This document shows positions 1 to 5,363 of a stretch of 5,817 nucleotides of DNA, one piece after another. This DNA comes from an uncultured Collinsella sp. (lineage in GTDB: Bacteria; Actinomycetota; Coriobacteriia; Coriobacteriales; Coriobacteriaceae). A program made the position numbers and the translations under genes. The notes under the pieces were generated by a model. It was not told where the DNA came from, ran no database searches, and was given only the letters and a program-made list of their open reading frames with translations. How positions within the stretch are numbered: position 1 is the first letter of the stretch; each line of letters starts with the position of its first letter. The stretch is taken from positions 1 through 5,817 of the forward strand of contig CAUDAE010000114.1 of NCBI GenBank assembly GCA_958447445.1. Reading direction: 5' to 3'.

Positions 1-156
1 CGCCGAATGCTCGCCATCGAAATTTATCGATGGCCTATTTCAGACTGTAATGGGCTGCCCGTCGAAGATAGCGCGCGCATGGTGTTCGACGATTCCGTCG
101 CCCCGCTATCGAATAAAAGGTATGGTCCTAAGATCACTCAGGCAATAAAGCAATAG
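1..156 (+). CDS. Possible C-terminal end of an unrecognised protein (partial)
   Basis: Frame 1 is open from the window edge to a TAG at 154-156 and gives 51 residues that end in KITQAIKQ. The composition is protein-like, with mixed acidic, aromatic and proline residues and a basic tail. No family is recognised and no start is visible, so this would be the 3' end of a gene entering from the left and converging on the minus-strand genes. Codon use is mixed and the stretch is short, so a chance open frame is quite possible. Short coding-like stretches also exist on the other strand here. Confidence 0.3.
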   Translation, partial: RRMLAIEIYRWPISDCNGLPVEDSARMVFDDSVAPLSNKRYGPKITQAIKQ

Positions 157-230
157 CGCTGCGGTATATCTCCCCGTGCTTTAAGTCGGCATCAGCCACC
201 TCAGGCAAGCGATTCAAATCACGGCACCCC
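138..230 (-). pseudogene. Possible remnant of a decayed coding sequence
   Basis: Just past the stop of the ADP-ribosylglycohydrolase gene, in a different minus-strand frame, about 30 residues read as plausible protein (containing LNRLPEVADADLKHGEIYRS and ending ALLPE) before a TGA at 140-138. There is no ATG start and no ribosome binding site. It could be the surviving tail of a gene that once lay downstream, or chance. It is recorded because nothing else explains the segment. Confidence 0.2.
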
Positions 231-1333
231 TATGCCAGCTCGCGAAGCCTCCCGAGCGCCAGCCTGAACCACTCCAGATCGTCCTTATCAGGCACGCTAT
301 CGTACTTCCAGTGCGTTATATAGCGCCACCGAGAGAAGACGCCGCTGCCCAGAAGCCCAACGTCGTCTATGGTGTCTATGTCCTCTCGCAGTCCTTCGGC
401 CGTACCGGAGCGCGGATATGCCCCGGCAAAGGCCTCGCCACAGTCCATGTGCCAACCCAGGCCGAACATGTCATGGGCCAACGCGTGGAAGTCGCGGGTG
501 GGACCGTCCAGCGAATCCTCGAAGCGCTTAACGAACCTGCACAGGTCATCACCGTAAGCCCCGCCGAACAAATAAGGCTCAATCACGTCCTTGCCGCGCA
601 AGGCCTCTAACCACTCGGTCGGAATGCCCTCGTATCCGTACAGGATGCCGGCCAATCCACCGGCCACGCAAGCCGTGGTGTCGGTATCGTCGCCCAGGTT
701 CACGGCGGTCAGTACGCAGTCGCGGTAGTTGTCGGTATGTTCTAGGCACCAGATGGCGGCGTGGTAAGTATCCCACACGTAACCGCCGCTGGCACCAGCT
801 CTGTCCTCACTCTCGCAGCCGGCGTGCCCGCTGTAAAGCACCTCGCGGGCATAGGCGATCATGTCCACGCAGGCCTGGCAGCAGTCGTCGGTAGCGTGGG
901 TGATCGCGCTAACCTCCCTTATGTCGCAGTCGGAGCATTCCATAAACACCATAGGCAGGCAACGCATGAGCGAGCCGTTGCCCTTGCTGTATTCGCTTGT
1001 GAGCCCGCAACCCGTATCGAGCGCCTGCCTGGTGGCGTTGCCGTAGTCGAAGACGTTCCCGTCGGCGGTGTATGCGCCTTCGTTTATCCAATTGCGGAAC
1101 TTGACGAGGATATCGTCGCAATTGATATCGCCCAGCTCGCGGTAGCTGTCGCACAGCGCGAGCGCCATGGACGTGTCGTCGCTCCATGTGCCCGCAGGCT
1201 GGTTGTGCGTGCCGCGGCCCACCATGTCCGTGCAGGTAAAGCTGCCGCGCGGCCTGAACTCGTAGGGCACGCCGAGCGCATCGCCCACGGCCATGCCGTA
1301 CACGCAGTCCCTCACCGTCCGTAACAAGCCCAT
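230..1333 (-). CDS. ADP-ribosylglycohydrolase (DraG/ARH family) with extra C-terminal domain
   Basis: This 367-residue protein belongs to the family that removes ADP-ribose from proteins, nucleic acids or small metabolites using a dinuclear magnesium centre. Visible motifs are GDALG (17-21), the metal-binding WSDDTSM (50-56), GNGSLMR (118-124) and NLGDDTDT (212-219), followed by the glycine-rich helix CVAGGLAG. All the usual metal-ligand motifs are present, so it should be active. The family core ends near residue 257. About 110 more residues follow, rich in aromatics, with SRWRYITHW and a terminal WFRLALGRL; this resembles the DUF6508 type of domain (from memory, moderate certainty). ATG at 1333 is chosen over GTG at 1342 because AGGTG lies six bases before it. 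It directly follows the GIY-YIG gene and is almost certainly cotranscribed with it. The true substrate cannot be told from the sequence. Confidence 0.93.
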   Translation of the reverse strand: MGLLRTVRDCVYGMAVGDALGVPYEFRPRGSFTCTDMVGRGTHNQPAGTWSDDTSMALALCDSYRELGDINCDDILVKFRNWINEGAYTADGNVFDYGNATRQALDTGCGLTSEYSKGNGSLMRCLPMVFMECSDCDIREVSAITHATDDCCQACVDMIAYAREVLYSGHAGCESEDRAGASGGYVWDTYHAAIWCLEHTDNYRDCVLTAVNLGDDTDTTACVAGGLAGILYGYEGIPTEWLEALRGKDVIEPYLFGGAYGDDLCRFVKRFEDSLDGPTRDFHALAHDMFGLGWHMDCGEAFAGAYPRSGTAEGLREDIDTIDDVGLLGSGVFSRWRYITHWKYDSVPDKDDLEWFRLALGRLRELA

Positions 1334-1339
1334 GGCGCG

Positions 1340-1344
1340 CACCT
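1340..1344 (-). promoter_or_regulatory. Ribosome binding site that decides the start of the ADP-ribosylglycohydrolase
   Basis: AGGTG is followed by the six bases CGCGCC and then ATG (1333-1331). The site overlaps the TAG stop (1345-1343) of the upstream GIY-YIG gene, so ribosomes finishing that gene would sit on this site, which suggests translational coupling. It also overlaps the alternative GTG start at 1342, which has no ribosome binding site of its own. Confidence 0.6.
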
Positions 1345-2266
1345 AGTTCCAGTTCATGCCGAACTTGCGCGAGCAAAGCACGTCTTTCCAGTGACTCTCG
1401 CGCTCGCACACCTCGGCGGTGGTCATCTTGGTGTCGCACACCTCTAGAATGGAGTAGGTGAAGTTTTCCATGATGTACCCAGTTCCGTGCTCGGCCACGA
1501 TGGCCTTGAACTCCTTGTTGCCGCCAGTCGGGTCCATGGGGTTGGCATAGGCGCTCCAGCGCTGCCAGATACCCAAGTCCGCGCCCGCGTCCTTCTTGCT
1601 GTCGCCCGAGGCCGAACCCACGTAGAGTTTCCCCGTCGCGGTGTCGGTGATGCAGTAGACGCCCTTCACGTTGTCCAGCGCCCAGTACCAGTCGGAGCCC
1701 ACGCTGGCGATAACGGCCTGCAAGGTCTTGTGGTCGATGCACACGTACTTGTAGCCAGGAAAAGGGGCAACGTTGCCCAGGCTCATCGAGTACTCGTACA
1801 CTACGGGCTCGAAGTCGTGCATCGTGTTCTCGTAGAACTTGTTGTAGATGTCGCGCCCGATAGGCTTCTTCAACTTGATGATGAGGCGCTTGATGTAGGC
1901 CTCGTAGTCGGGAAGAAGCGTCAACTTGTAGCCCACGCCGCCCAGCACCTCGGGTACTGCCTTCTCCACTTTGTGCATGCCGCCGAAGATGAAGTACTCG
2001 GGCCCGTAGGTGTAGTACTGTGCGAACGAGAGTAGGTAATCCGCATGGTTGAGGTTGTTATTCGCTTGTCCCGTCGCGCTCCTCCACGCGTTCATCTCGT
2101 ACCATCGCGAGCCGCTATCGGTCTTCTCGGGGGTCGAGGTGTCCTTCAGCAGCATGTCGTACGCGCGCACGTTCACGTCGCCAGCATTCATGTTGAATTT
2201 GATCTTTGTCTTCTCTGGGTGCGCCACCGGCATCAAATCCCTGAGCGTTATAACAGCATTTCCCAT
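1343..2266 (-). CDS. GIY-YIG nuclease family protein with uncharacterised N-terminal region
   Basis: The 307-residue protein has a C-terminal GIY-YIG fold: GVY (202-204), YVG (215-217), the QRW arginine (R237) expected at the catalytic position, the acidic ERESHWKDVL segment with a candidate metal-binding Glu (E288 or E290), and a terminal GMNWN with the expected Asn. The nuclease core therefore looks intact. Residues 1-195 form a separate region with aromatic and basic stretches (YFIFGGMHKV near 91-100; DYEAYIKRLIIKLKKPIGRD at 120-139) that I do not recognise. It may bind DNA or a ligand. Related stand-alone GIY-YIG proteins of about 300 residues exist in many bacteria, mostly without known function. 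ATG at 2266 is preceded by a weak GCGGA site and an extended -10 promoter. It is the first gene of a two-gene unit with the ADP-ribosylglycohydrolase. It is not UvrC or a recognised homing endonuclease. Confidence 0.88.
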   Translation of the reverse strand: MGNAVITLRDLMPVAHPEKTKIKFNMNAGDVNVRAYDMLLKDTSTPEKTDSGSRWYEMNAWRSATGQANNNLNHADYLLSFAQYYTYGPEYFIFGGMHKVEKAVPEVLGGVGYKLTLLPDYEAYIKRLIIKLKKPIGRDIYNKFYENTMHDFEPVVYEYSMSLGNVAPFPGYKYVCIDHKTLQAVIASVGSDWYWALDNVKGVYCITDTATGKLYVGSASGDSKKDAGADLGIWQRWSAYANPMDPTGGNKEFKAIVAEHGTGYIMENFTYSILEVCDTKMTTAEVCERESHWKDVLCSRKFGMNWN

Positions 2267-2281
2267 GTTAATTCCGCCGTT

Positions 2282-2701
2282 TCAGTTTGAAAAGCCTGTA
2301 GGTCGAATCATACCACTCGCTTTCCAGACGAAAATTAGCGCTCGGCTAACCGCTCTGCTGTTGTCGTTTCTTATGGCGAAGAAGAGCACGAAGCCGATAA
2401 GCCCCGCGCCCGTGTTTATGCCTTGTTTGGCGATTGTTCGTGATGTGCCCGCACGGCTATTTTTGGTGAATAATCCGAAAGTAAGGAAGATAAGTGCGAA
2501 TCATCCACGCCACCATCCGTCTCGCCCGCACTCGGGCAATACGCAGTGCCCGCTCCTGATCGGCCGTCCCTAGCGCCGGCGCGAACTCTTAGATGGCGTC
2601 TTTTGCGCTCATCACCTTGCGGAAGACGGTCGCGTCCTGCTTGCCGATGGGAATCGCGATCTTCTTGCCGCCCGCGCGTCGCACTCCGTCTTGAACAACA
2701 T
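2282..2701 (-). pseudogene. Broken small membrane-protein gene (two frame changes and an in-frame stop)
   Basis: Three coding-like pieces follow one another. Piece 1 starts at ATG 2701, behind an AGGGGG sequence, and reads MLFKTECDAR. Piece 2, in another frame from about 2675, reads GGKKIAIPIGKQDATVFRKV, stops at TAA 2591-2589, and continues in the same frame as EFAPALGTADQERALRIARV to MVAWM. Piece 3, back in the first frame (2500-2282), gives 72 residues with FALIFLTFGLF and GAGLIGFVLFFAI as hydrophobic segments, a basic tail, and TGA at 2284-2282. Joined, they would make about 140 residues: a soluble N-terminal part and one or two membrane helices. The sense-like composition across all pieces argues for a decayed gene. 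It starts 46 bases after the upstream membrane-protein gene, so it was probably in the same operon. I recognise no family. Sequencing errors could mimic the two frame changes but less easily the stop as well. Confidence 0.55.
2307..2315 (-). promoter_or_regulatory. Extended -10 promoter for the GIY-YIG/ADP-ribosylglycohydrolase unit
   Basis: On the minus strand the sequence TGGTATGAT is a TGn extended -10 with five of six matches to TATAAT. Transcription would start near 2300, giving a leader of about 33 bases to the ATG at 2266. There is no good -35 hexamer, which extended -10 promoters can tolerate. The site lies within the 3' end of the broken membrane-protein gene. Confidence 0.5.
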
Positions 2702-2746
2702 GTCCCATCCGCCCCCTAGCCTCATCCTCAAAAGGCTCGTCGAAGC

Positions 2747-3070
2747 CTAGCCCACCGTGACGGATTCCCCGGTAAAGGTGCTAACGAGCAGCAAAACAAA
2801 GAACACAAGGTAGCCGATGCTCAACAGGTAGGCGGTAACCAAAAAGACAATCCATCCCACATCGGTCTTGCCGTCGGCACGACGTTGCTCGCGATTGCGG
2901 CAGAGCCAAATCGTCACGCCAATAGCCACAATCAGCAGCACGAGCGCCGCTGCGGCCAGCCCGGCAAGCACAAACATCAAGCCAACGCTCACGACGATGA
3001 CCGGAATCAGCAGCAAGCCACACCCGCATCCACCCGGACTATACACGGCAGTCTGTCGGCGTCGTTCCAT
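2747..3070 (-). CDS. Small membrane protein with three predicted helices
   Basis: A 107-residue protein of unknown function. A basic N-terminus (MERRRQ) and a short GGCGCG segment lead into two closely spaced hydrophobic helices (about 18-37 and 38-56). A strongly positive loop follows (CRNREQRRADGK, about 57-68), then a third helix (about 73-97) and a short polar tail. By the positive-inside rule the N-terminus and the loop should be cytoplasmic and the tail outside. ATG at 3070 is chosen because GGAG (3079-3076) lies five bases before it. A GTG at 3100 overlaps the higA stop by one base and would add ten residues but has no clear ribosome binding site. It lies 29 bases after higA with no terminator between, so it is probably transcribed from the higBA promoter. 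The family is not recognised. Confidence 0.75.
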   Translation of the reverse strand: MERRRQTAVYSPGGCGCGLLLIPVIVVSVGLMFVLAGLAAAALVLLIVAIGVTIWLCRNREQRRADGKTDVGWIVFLVTAYLLSIGYLVFFVLLLVSTFTGESVTVG

Positions 3071-3099
3071 CGTCACTCCAACCTCAATATCTTTGAGCA

Positions 3100-3441
3100 C
3101 TACAACGCAACGGCCCGCTGAACGGGAACGATCTTATCCAGCTCCGGCTCGATGCGCCTCTTCTCTGCCTCGAGGTCAAACGCCATCTGAGCGCGAAGCC
3201 AATAGCCATCCGTTAGGCCAAAGTAGCGGCAAAGGCGAAGATCGGTGTCAGCCGTAACACGACGCCTTCCCAAAATAATCTGCCCAATACGCTGTGCCGG
3301 AATCCCGGTCTCCTTAGCAAGGCGATATTGAGAAATGCCCATAGGAACAAGAAATTCCTCTTTGAGAAGTTCACCAGGAGTCACCGGCGACAGCAAATCG
3401 GGCGCGGTCTCATCACTTGTGATAATCGACGATTTCGACAT
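3100..3441 (-). CDS. higA: HigA-type antitoxin, helix-turn-helix
   Basis: A 113-residue XRE/HigA-family protein, expected to bind and neutralise the HigB-like toxin and to repress their shared promoter. SPVTPGELLKEEFLVPMGIS (18-37) is the typical HigA opening. The helix-turn-helix runs from about 34 to 60 (SQYRLAKETGIPAQRIGQII, then LGRRRVTADTDLRL), and the usual HigA C-terminal segment with RYFGL, YWLRAQMAFDLE follows. ATG at 3441 is preferred over starts further upstream because it gives the normal family length. It overlaps the toxin gene by 29 bases (3413-3441) in another frame, which is common in higBA pairs and implies coupled translation. A weak GGGGA sequence lies about ten bases before this ATG. 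Confidence 0.9.
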   Translation of the reverse strand: MSKSSIITSDETAPDLLSPVTPGELLKEEFLVPMGISQYRLAKETGIPAQRIGQIILGRRRVTADTDLRLCRYFGLTDGYWLRAQMAFDLEAEKRRIEPELDKIVPVQRAVAL

Positions 3442-3694
3442 TCCAAGCCATCCCCTGTCTCCACTCAAAACAGACCCGATAGCGCTCATTAACACGGATG
3501 CTATATTGACCAGCGCGATCGCCCTTCAACGCTTCAAGACGATTGCCTGGCGGAACGCGAAGATCATCAAGCGAAGCGCAGATCTGCAGTTGGCGAATCT
3601 TCCTCAAGGCGACCCGCTCAAAAGGAATGAGCTTCCTAATCCGCACACCCATTGCGAAGCGTTTAGTGTCTTCATCTTTATATGATGCAATCAT
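3413..3694 (-). CDS. higB: HigB/RelE-family toxin
   Basis: A 93-residue member of the RelE/HigB toxin family, which cuts mRNA on the ribosome. The family signature PPGNRLEALKGDRAGQYSIR (48-67) is followed by VNERYRVCFEW (68-78) and the closing strand VEIVDYH (86-92). The basic and aromatic residues expected of the ribosome-facing surface are present (R67, R71, R73, H92), so it looks intact. ATG at 3694 has an AAGG sequence seven bases upstream. Toxin before antitoxin is the normal higBA order. Immediately upstream lie a TATAAT promoter and palindromes suited to autoregulation. Its role here may be plasmid- or island-type stabilisation, stress response or phage defence; the sequence does not say which. 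Confidence 0.92.
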   Translation of the reverse strand: MIASYKDEDTKRFAMGVRIRKLIPFERVALRKIRQLQICASLDDLRVPPGNRLEALKGDRAGQYSIRVNERYRVCFEWRQGMAWNVEIVDYHK

Positions 3695-3705
3695 AGTATC
3701 GCCTT

Positions 3706-3727
3706 ACGTTAATAACGTCAAACGTTT
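3706..3727 (-). promoter_or_regulatory. Candidate HigA operator palindromes in the higB leader
   Basis: ACGTTA-A-TAACGT (3706-3718) is a perfect inverted repeat with six-base arms. It is followed at once by AAACGTTT (3720-3727), a perfect eight-base palindrome. Together they give repeated ACGTT half-sites between the -10 box and the toxin start, a usual place for antitoxin binding. Binding by this HigA is inferred. Confidence 0.45.
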
Positions 3728-3745
3728 CTATAGACTTACATCTCT

Positions 3746-3774
3746 ATTATACCGTACATCTGTTCGTATTTTCT
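3746..3774 (-). promoter_or_regulatory. higBA promoter
   Basis: A perfect TATAAT lies at 3751-3746 on the minus strand and puts transcription start near 3739, about 45 bases before the higB ATG. The -35 region at 17-base spacing (AGAAAA, 3774-3769) is a poor match to consensus and overlaps the palindrome TTCTAGAA (3771-3778). This suggests a regulated promoter or a second operator site. Confidence 0.6.
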
Positions 3775-3795
3775 AGAACAGGTATTCTTCGCCAC

Positions 3796-4983
3796 TTAAG
3801 CAAGCAAAAGCAATCGTTTGTAGACATCGAGGCCTTTGAGCAGGATTTCCTCGTCAAAGAGCATGGTATCGGTATGCAGAGCGCTCATGGCATAGGCGGG
3901 ACAGCCACCCGAATCGCTCGGGTTTTCTTGTCCCTCTGGCACGCCCGTGCCCAGCAAGAAGAACACGCCCGGCAGATGGCGCTGATAGAACGCGAAATCC
4001 TCGGCGATTAGCAGCGGCTCGTCCACAAGTTGCAGCTCGGACAAGGCAGGCGCAATGCAGGCAAACAGCTCGGGGTCGTTATCGACTGGCGGATAGCCCT
4101 CGGCAAAATCGAGATCGTACGTACAGCCCGTTGCGGCGCAGGCCTCGTCCAACACGCGCCGCACGCCCTCACGCGCACGGTCGAACATACCGTCCGTAAA
4201 CACGCGCAGGCTGCCAGCCACATGTGCCTCCCCCGCCACCGCATTGCAGACGGTGCCGGCCTGCAGCAGGCCAAACTTACCAATGCAAGGCTCGTCGGCA
4301 CCCAGCTCATCCATGAGCTCGCGCTCGGAAACTAAGAACTTGGCCGCCGCCAGCGCGGCATCGTGCGATTCGTTTACGGGAACGCCGTAGGTCTTGGCGA
4401 TATGGATGCTCGTGCCATGGATATGAATGTGCGTCTCGCTTGAGCGCGCCAGCAGCGGACCGGAACAGCTCGCCAACGTACCGGCGGGCAAATCGGGCCA
4501 TACATGGAAGCCGAAGATGCGATCTGCCCCATAGCGCTCGAATACGCCGCTCTCGCACACTGTCTTGGCGCCGCCGGTCGTCTCCTCGGCAGGCTGGAAC
4601 ACAAAGAGCACGTTGCGCTTGATGGCACCCGGTTGCTCACGAATCGCTCGGTCGACAAAAGTCGCCGCCGCGAGCGCCATGGCCATGTGTCCATCGTGTC
4701 CGCACGCGTGCATTTTGCCGGGATGAGTCGAGGCAAAGGCAACGCCCGTTGCCTCCGCGATGGGCAGGGCATCCATATCGGCGCGAATCGCCGTGGCATG
4801 CGTAGCGCCCACGCCGGCATCGAAGAAGGCACAGACGCAGCTCGGACACGGATGGGTCACCTCACAAGCGAGCGGCGCCAACACGCCCTCGATATAGGCG
4901 ATAGTCTGCGGAAGATCGAAGTCGAGCTCCGGGATCCTGTGTAAGTCGCGCCGATAGCAACGGAGTTCTTGGAGCTCGGTCAT
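3796..4983 (-). CDS. M20D-family metal-dependent amidohydrolase (N-acyl amino acid deacylase type)
   Basis: A 395-residue cytoplasmic hydrolase of the M20D family, which removes acyl groups from N-acylated amino acids or related compounds. Motifs in order: RRDLHRIPEL (11-20), ADMDALPI (68-75), the metal-binding HACGHDGH (92-99), QPAEETTGGAK with the catalytic glutamate (130-140), FGFHVWP (156-162), a dimerisation domain with HGTSIH, AEDFAFY near the C-terminus, and a late SALHTD histidine. All expected ligands are present and the length is normal. ATG at 4983 is chosen over one at 4998 because AAAGGA lies six bases before it and would otherwise be inside the gene. It is divergent from lysA, so N-acetyl-diaminopimelate deacetylation is one possible role, but hippurate-type or other N-acyl amino acid hydrolysis is equally possible from the sequence alone. 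Confidence 0.92.
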   Translation of the reverse strand: MTELQELRCYRRDLHRIPELDFDLPQTIAYIEGVLAPLACEVTHPCPSCVCAFFDAGVGATHATAIRADMDALPIAEATGVAFASTHPGKMHACGHDGHMAMALAAATFVDRAIREQPGAIKRNVLFVFQPAEETTGGAKTVCESGVFERYGADRIFGFHVWPDLPAGTLASCSGPLLARSSETHIHIHGTSIHIAKTYGVPVNESHDAALAAAKFLVSERELMDELGADEPCIGKFGLLQAGTVCNAVAGEAHVAGSLRVFTDGMFDRAREGVRRVLDEACAATGCTYDLDFAEGYPPVDNDPELFACIAPALSELQLVDEPLLIAEDFAFYQRHLPGVFFLLGTGVPEGQENPSDSGGCPAYAMSALHTDTMLFDEEILLKGLDVYKRLLLLA

Positions 4984-4989
4984 AAAGGT

Positions 4990-4995
4990 TCCTTT
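4990..4995 (-). promoter_or_regulatory. Ribosome binding site of the amidohydrolase
   Basis: AAAGGA is spaced six bases (ACCTTT) from ATG 4983. This decides the start five codons downstream of the first in-frame ATG. Confidence 0.65.
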
Positions 4996-5078
4996 CATAG
5001 GTGCGCGCCAGTTGCCATCTTATTGTGCCGCAAGATTGCCGCACCCTTATTTCCAGCATATCCCTGCATTTTTTAAAC

Positions 5079-5106
5079 GTTATATACGAATACTCTTGTT
5101 TGCTAA
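5079..5106 (-). promoter_or_regulatory. Candidate promoter of the amidohydrolase
   Basis: On the minus strand TTAGCA (5106-5101) is followed by 16 bases and TATAAC (5084-5079), giving four and five matches to the consensus boxes. Transcription would start near 5072, with a leader of roughly 90 bases. No riboswitch-like structure was seen in that leader. The box overlaps the lysA promoter region on the other strand. Confidence 0.35.
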
Positions 5107-5124
5107 AGTGCAACGTGGTAGGGT
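5096..5124 (+). promoter_or_regulatory. Candidate lysA promoter
   Basis: TTGTTT (5096-5101), 17 bases, then TAGGGT (5119-5124) preceded by TGG would start transcription near 5131, just before the riboswitch. The -10 is a weak match. An AT-rich run with TATATA (5081-5086) is an alternative -10 region. Confidence 0.35.
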
Positions 5125-5133
5125 CATTACCAC
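5115..5133 (+). repeat. Inverted repeat GTGGTA/TACCAC just before the riboswitch
   Basis: Two perfect six-base arms (5115-5120 and 5128-5133) flank the seven bases GGGTCAT. The repeat overlaps the candidate -10 box and ends two bases before P1 of the riboswitch. It may be an operator, or a leader hairpin if transcription starts further upstream. Confidence 0.4.
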
Positions 5134-5135
5134 TT

Positions 5136-5292
5136 GATAGAGGCGCGGGCACGAAGAACCGCGGGCGAGCCGGCAGGCTTTGACCCCGTGGGGAGGCGAA
5201 ACCCGCCGAACTGGGTTTTTCGGGCACGAACAGCCTGGTGGGCCTGCGGGAAACACCCGCAGGACTGTCTGCAGCAATGCGGGAGCGCTATC
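5136..5292 (+). ncRNA. Lysine riboswitch (L box)
   Basis: The leader matches the lysine-binding riboswitch closely. P1 is GATAG (5136-5140) pairing with CTATC (5288-5292). The conserved AGAGGCGC start follows P1, and GCGGG pairs with CCCGC to make P2. The conserved GCCGAA, then GCCTGG, a strong hairpin (GCCTGCGGG with CCCGCAGG), ACTGTC, a short GCA/TGC stem, and the closing GGAGCGCTATC come in the expected order. It should sense lysine and lower expression of the downstream gene when lysine is plentiful. It directly precedes lysA on the same strand, which supports both identifications. Its identity was judged by eye against the family pattern. Confidence 0.94.
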
Positions 5293-5353
5293 CGGACATT
5301 GGGTCCACGCTATGCGGATTCGATGCGCCGATGGCGCCGTCTGGATAGCGAGG
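5286..5353 (+). promoter_or_regulatory. Expression platform of the lysine riboswitch with competing helices
   Basis: CGCTATCC (5286-5293), which contains the 3' strand of P1, is perfectly complementary to GGATAGCG (5343-5350), directly beside the lysA ribosome binding site (GAGG, 5350-5353). A second CGCTAT at 5308-5313 can pair with the last six bases of the same element. A small hairpin (GCGCC-GAT-GGCGC, 5325-5337) lies between them. No U-run follows, so control of translation initiation is more likely than an intrinsic terminator. Confidence 0.45.
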
Positions 5354-5363
5354 TTTACGGGAC

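Noticed and set aside
311..610. Plus-strand open frame of about 99 codons
   Set aside because: It is antisense to the ADP-ribosylglycohydrolase, whose motifs are clear. No ribosome binding site or family features.
909..1742. Minus-strand open frame of about 277 codons
   Set aside because: It is an alternative frame across the GIY-YIG and ADP-ribosylglycohydrolase genes, with an arginine/glycine/histidine-rich composition typical of a GC-rich shadow frame.
1487..2035. Plus-strand open frame of about 182 codons
   Set aside because: Antisense to the GIY-YIG gene; valine/histidine/alanine-rich shadow composition and no recognisable domain.
2049..2573. Plus-strand open frame of about 174 codons with hydrophobic stretches
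   Set aside because: Its first half is antisense to the GIY-YIG gene and its second half is antisense to the broken membrane-protein gene. The minus-strand reading is more protein-like.
3070..3100. GTG at 3100 as the start of the small membrane protein
   Set aside because: It overlaps the higA stop by one base but lacks a ribosome binding site, whereas ATG 3070 has GGAG five bases upstream. Not fully excluded, as stop-start overlap can couple translation.
5325..5337. GCGCC-GAT-GGCGC hairpin as an intrinsic terminator
   Set aside because: The stem is short and no run of T follows, so it is kept only as part of the expression platform.
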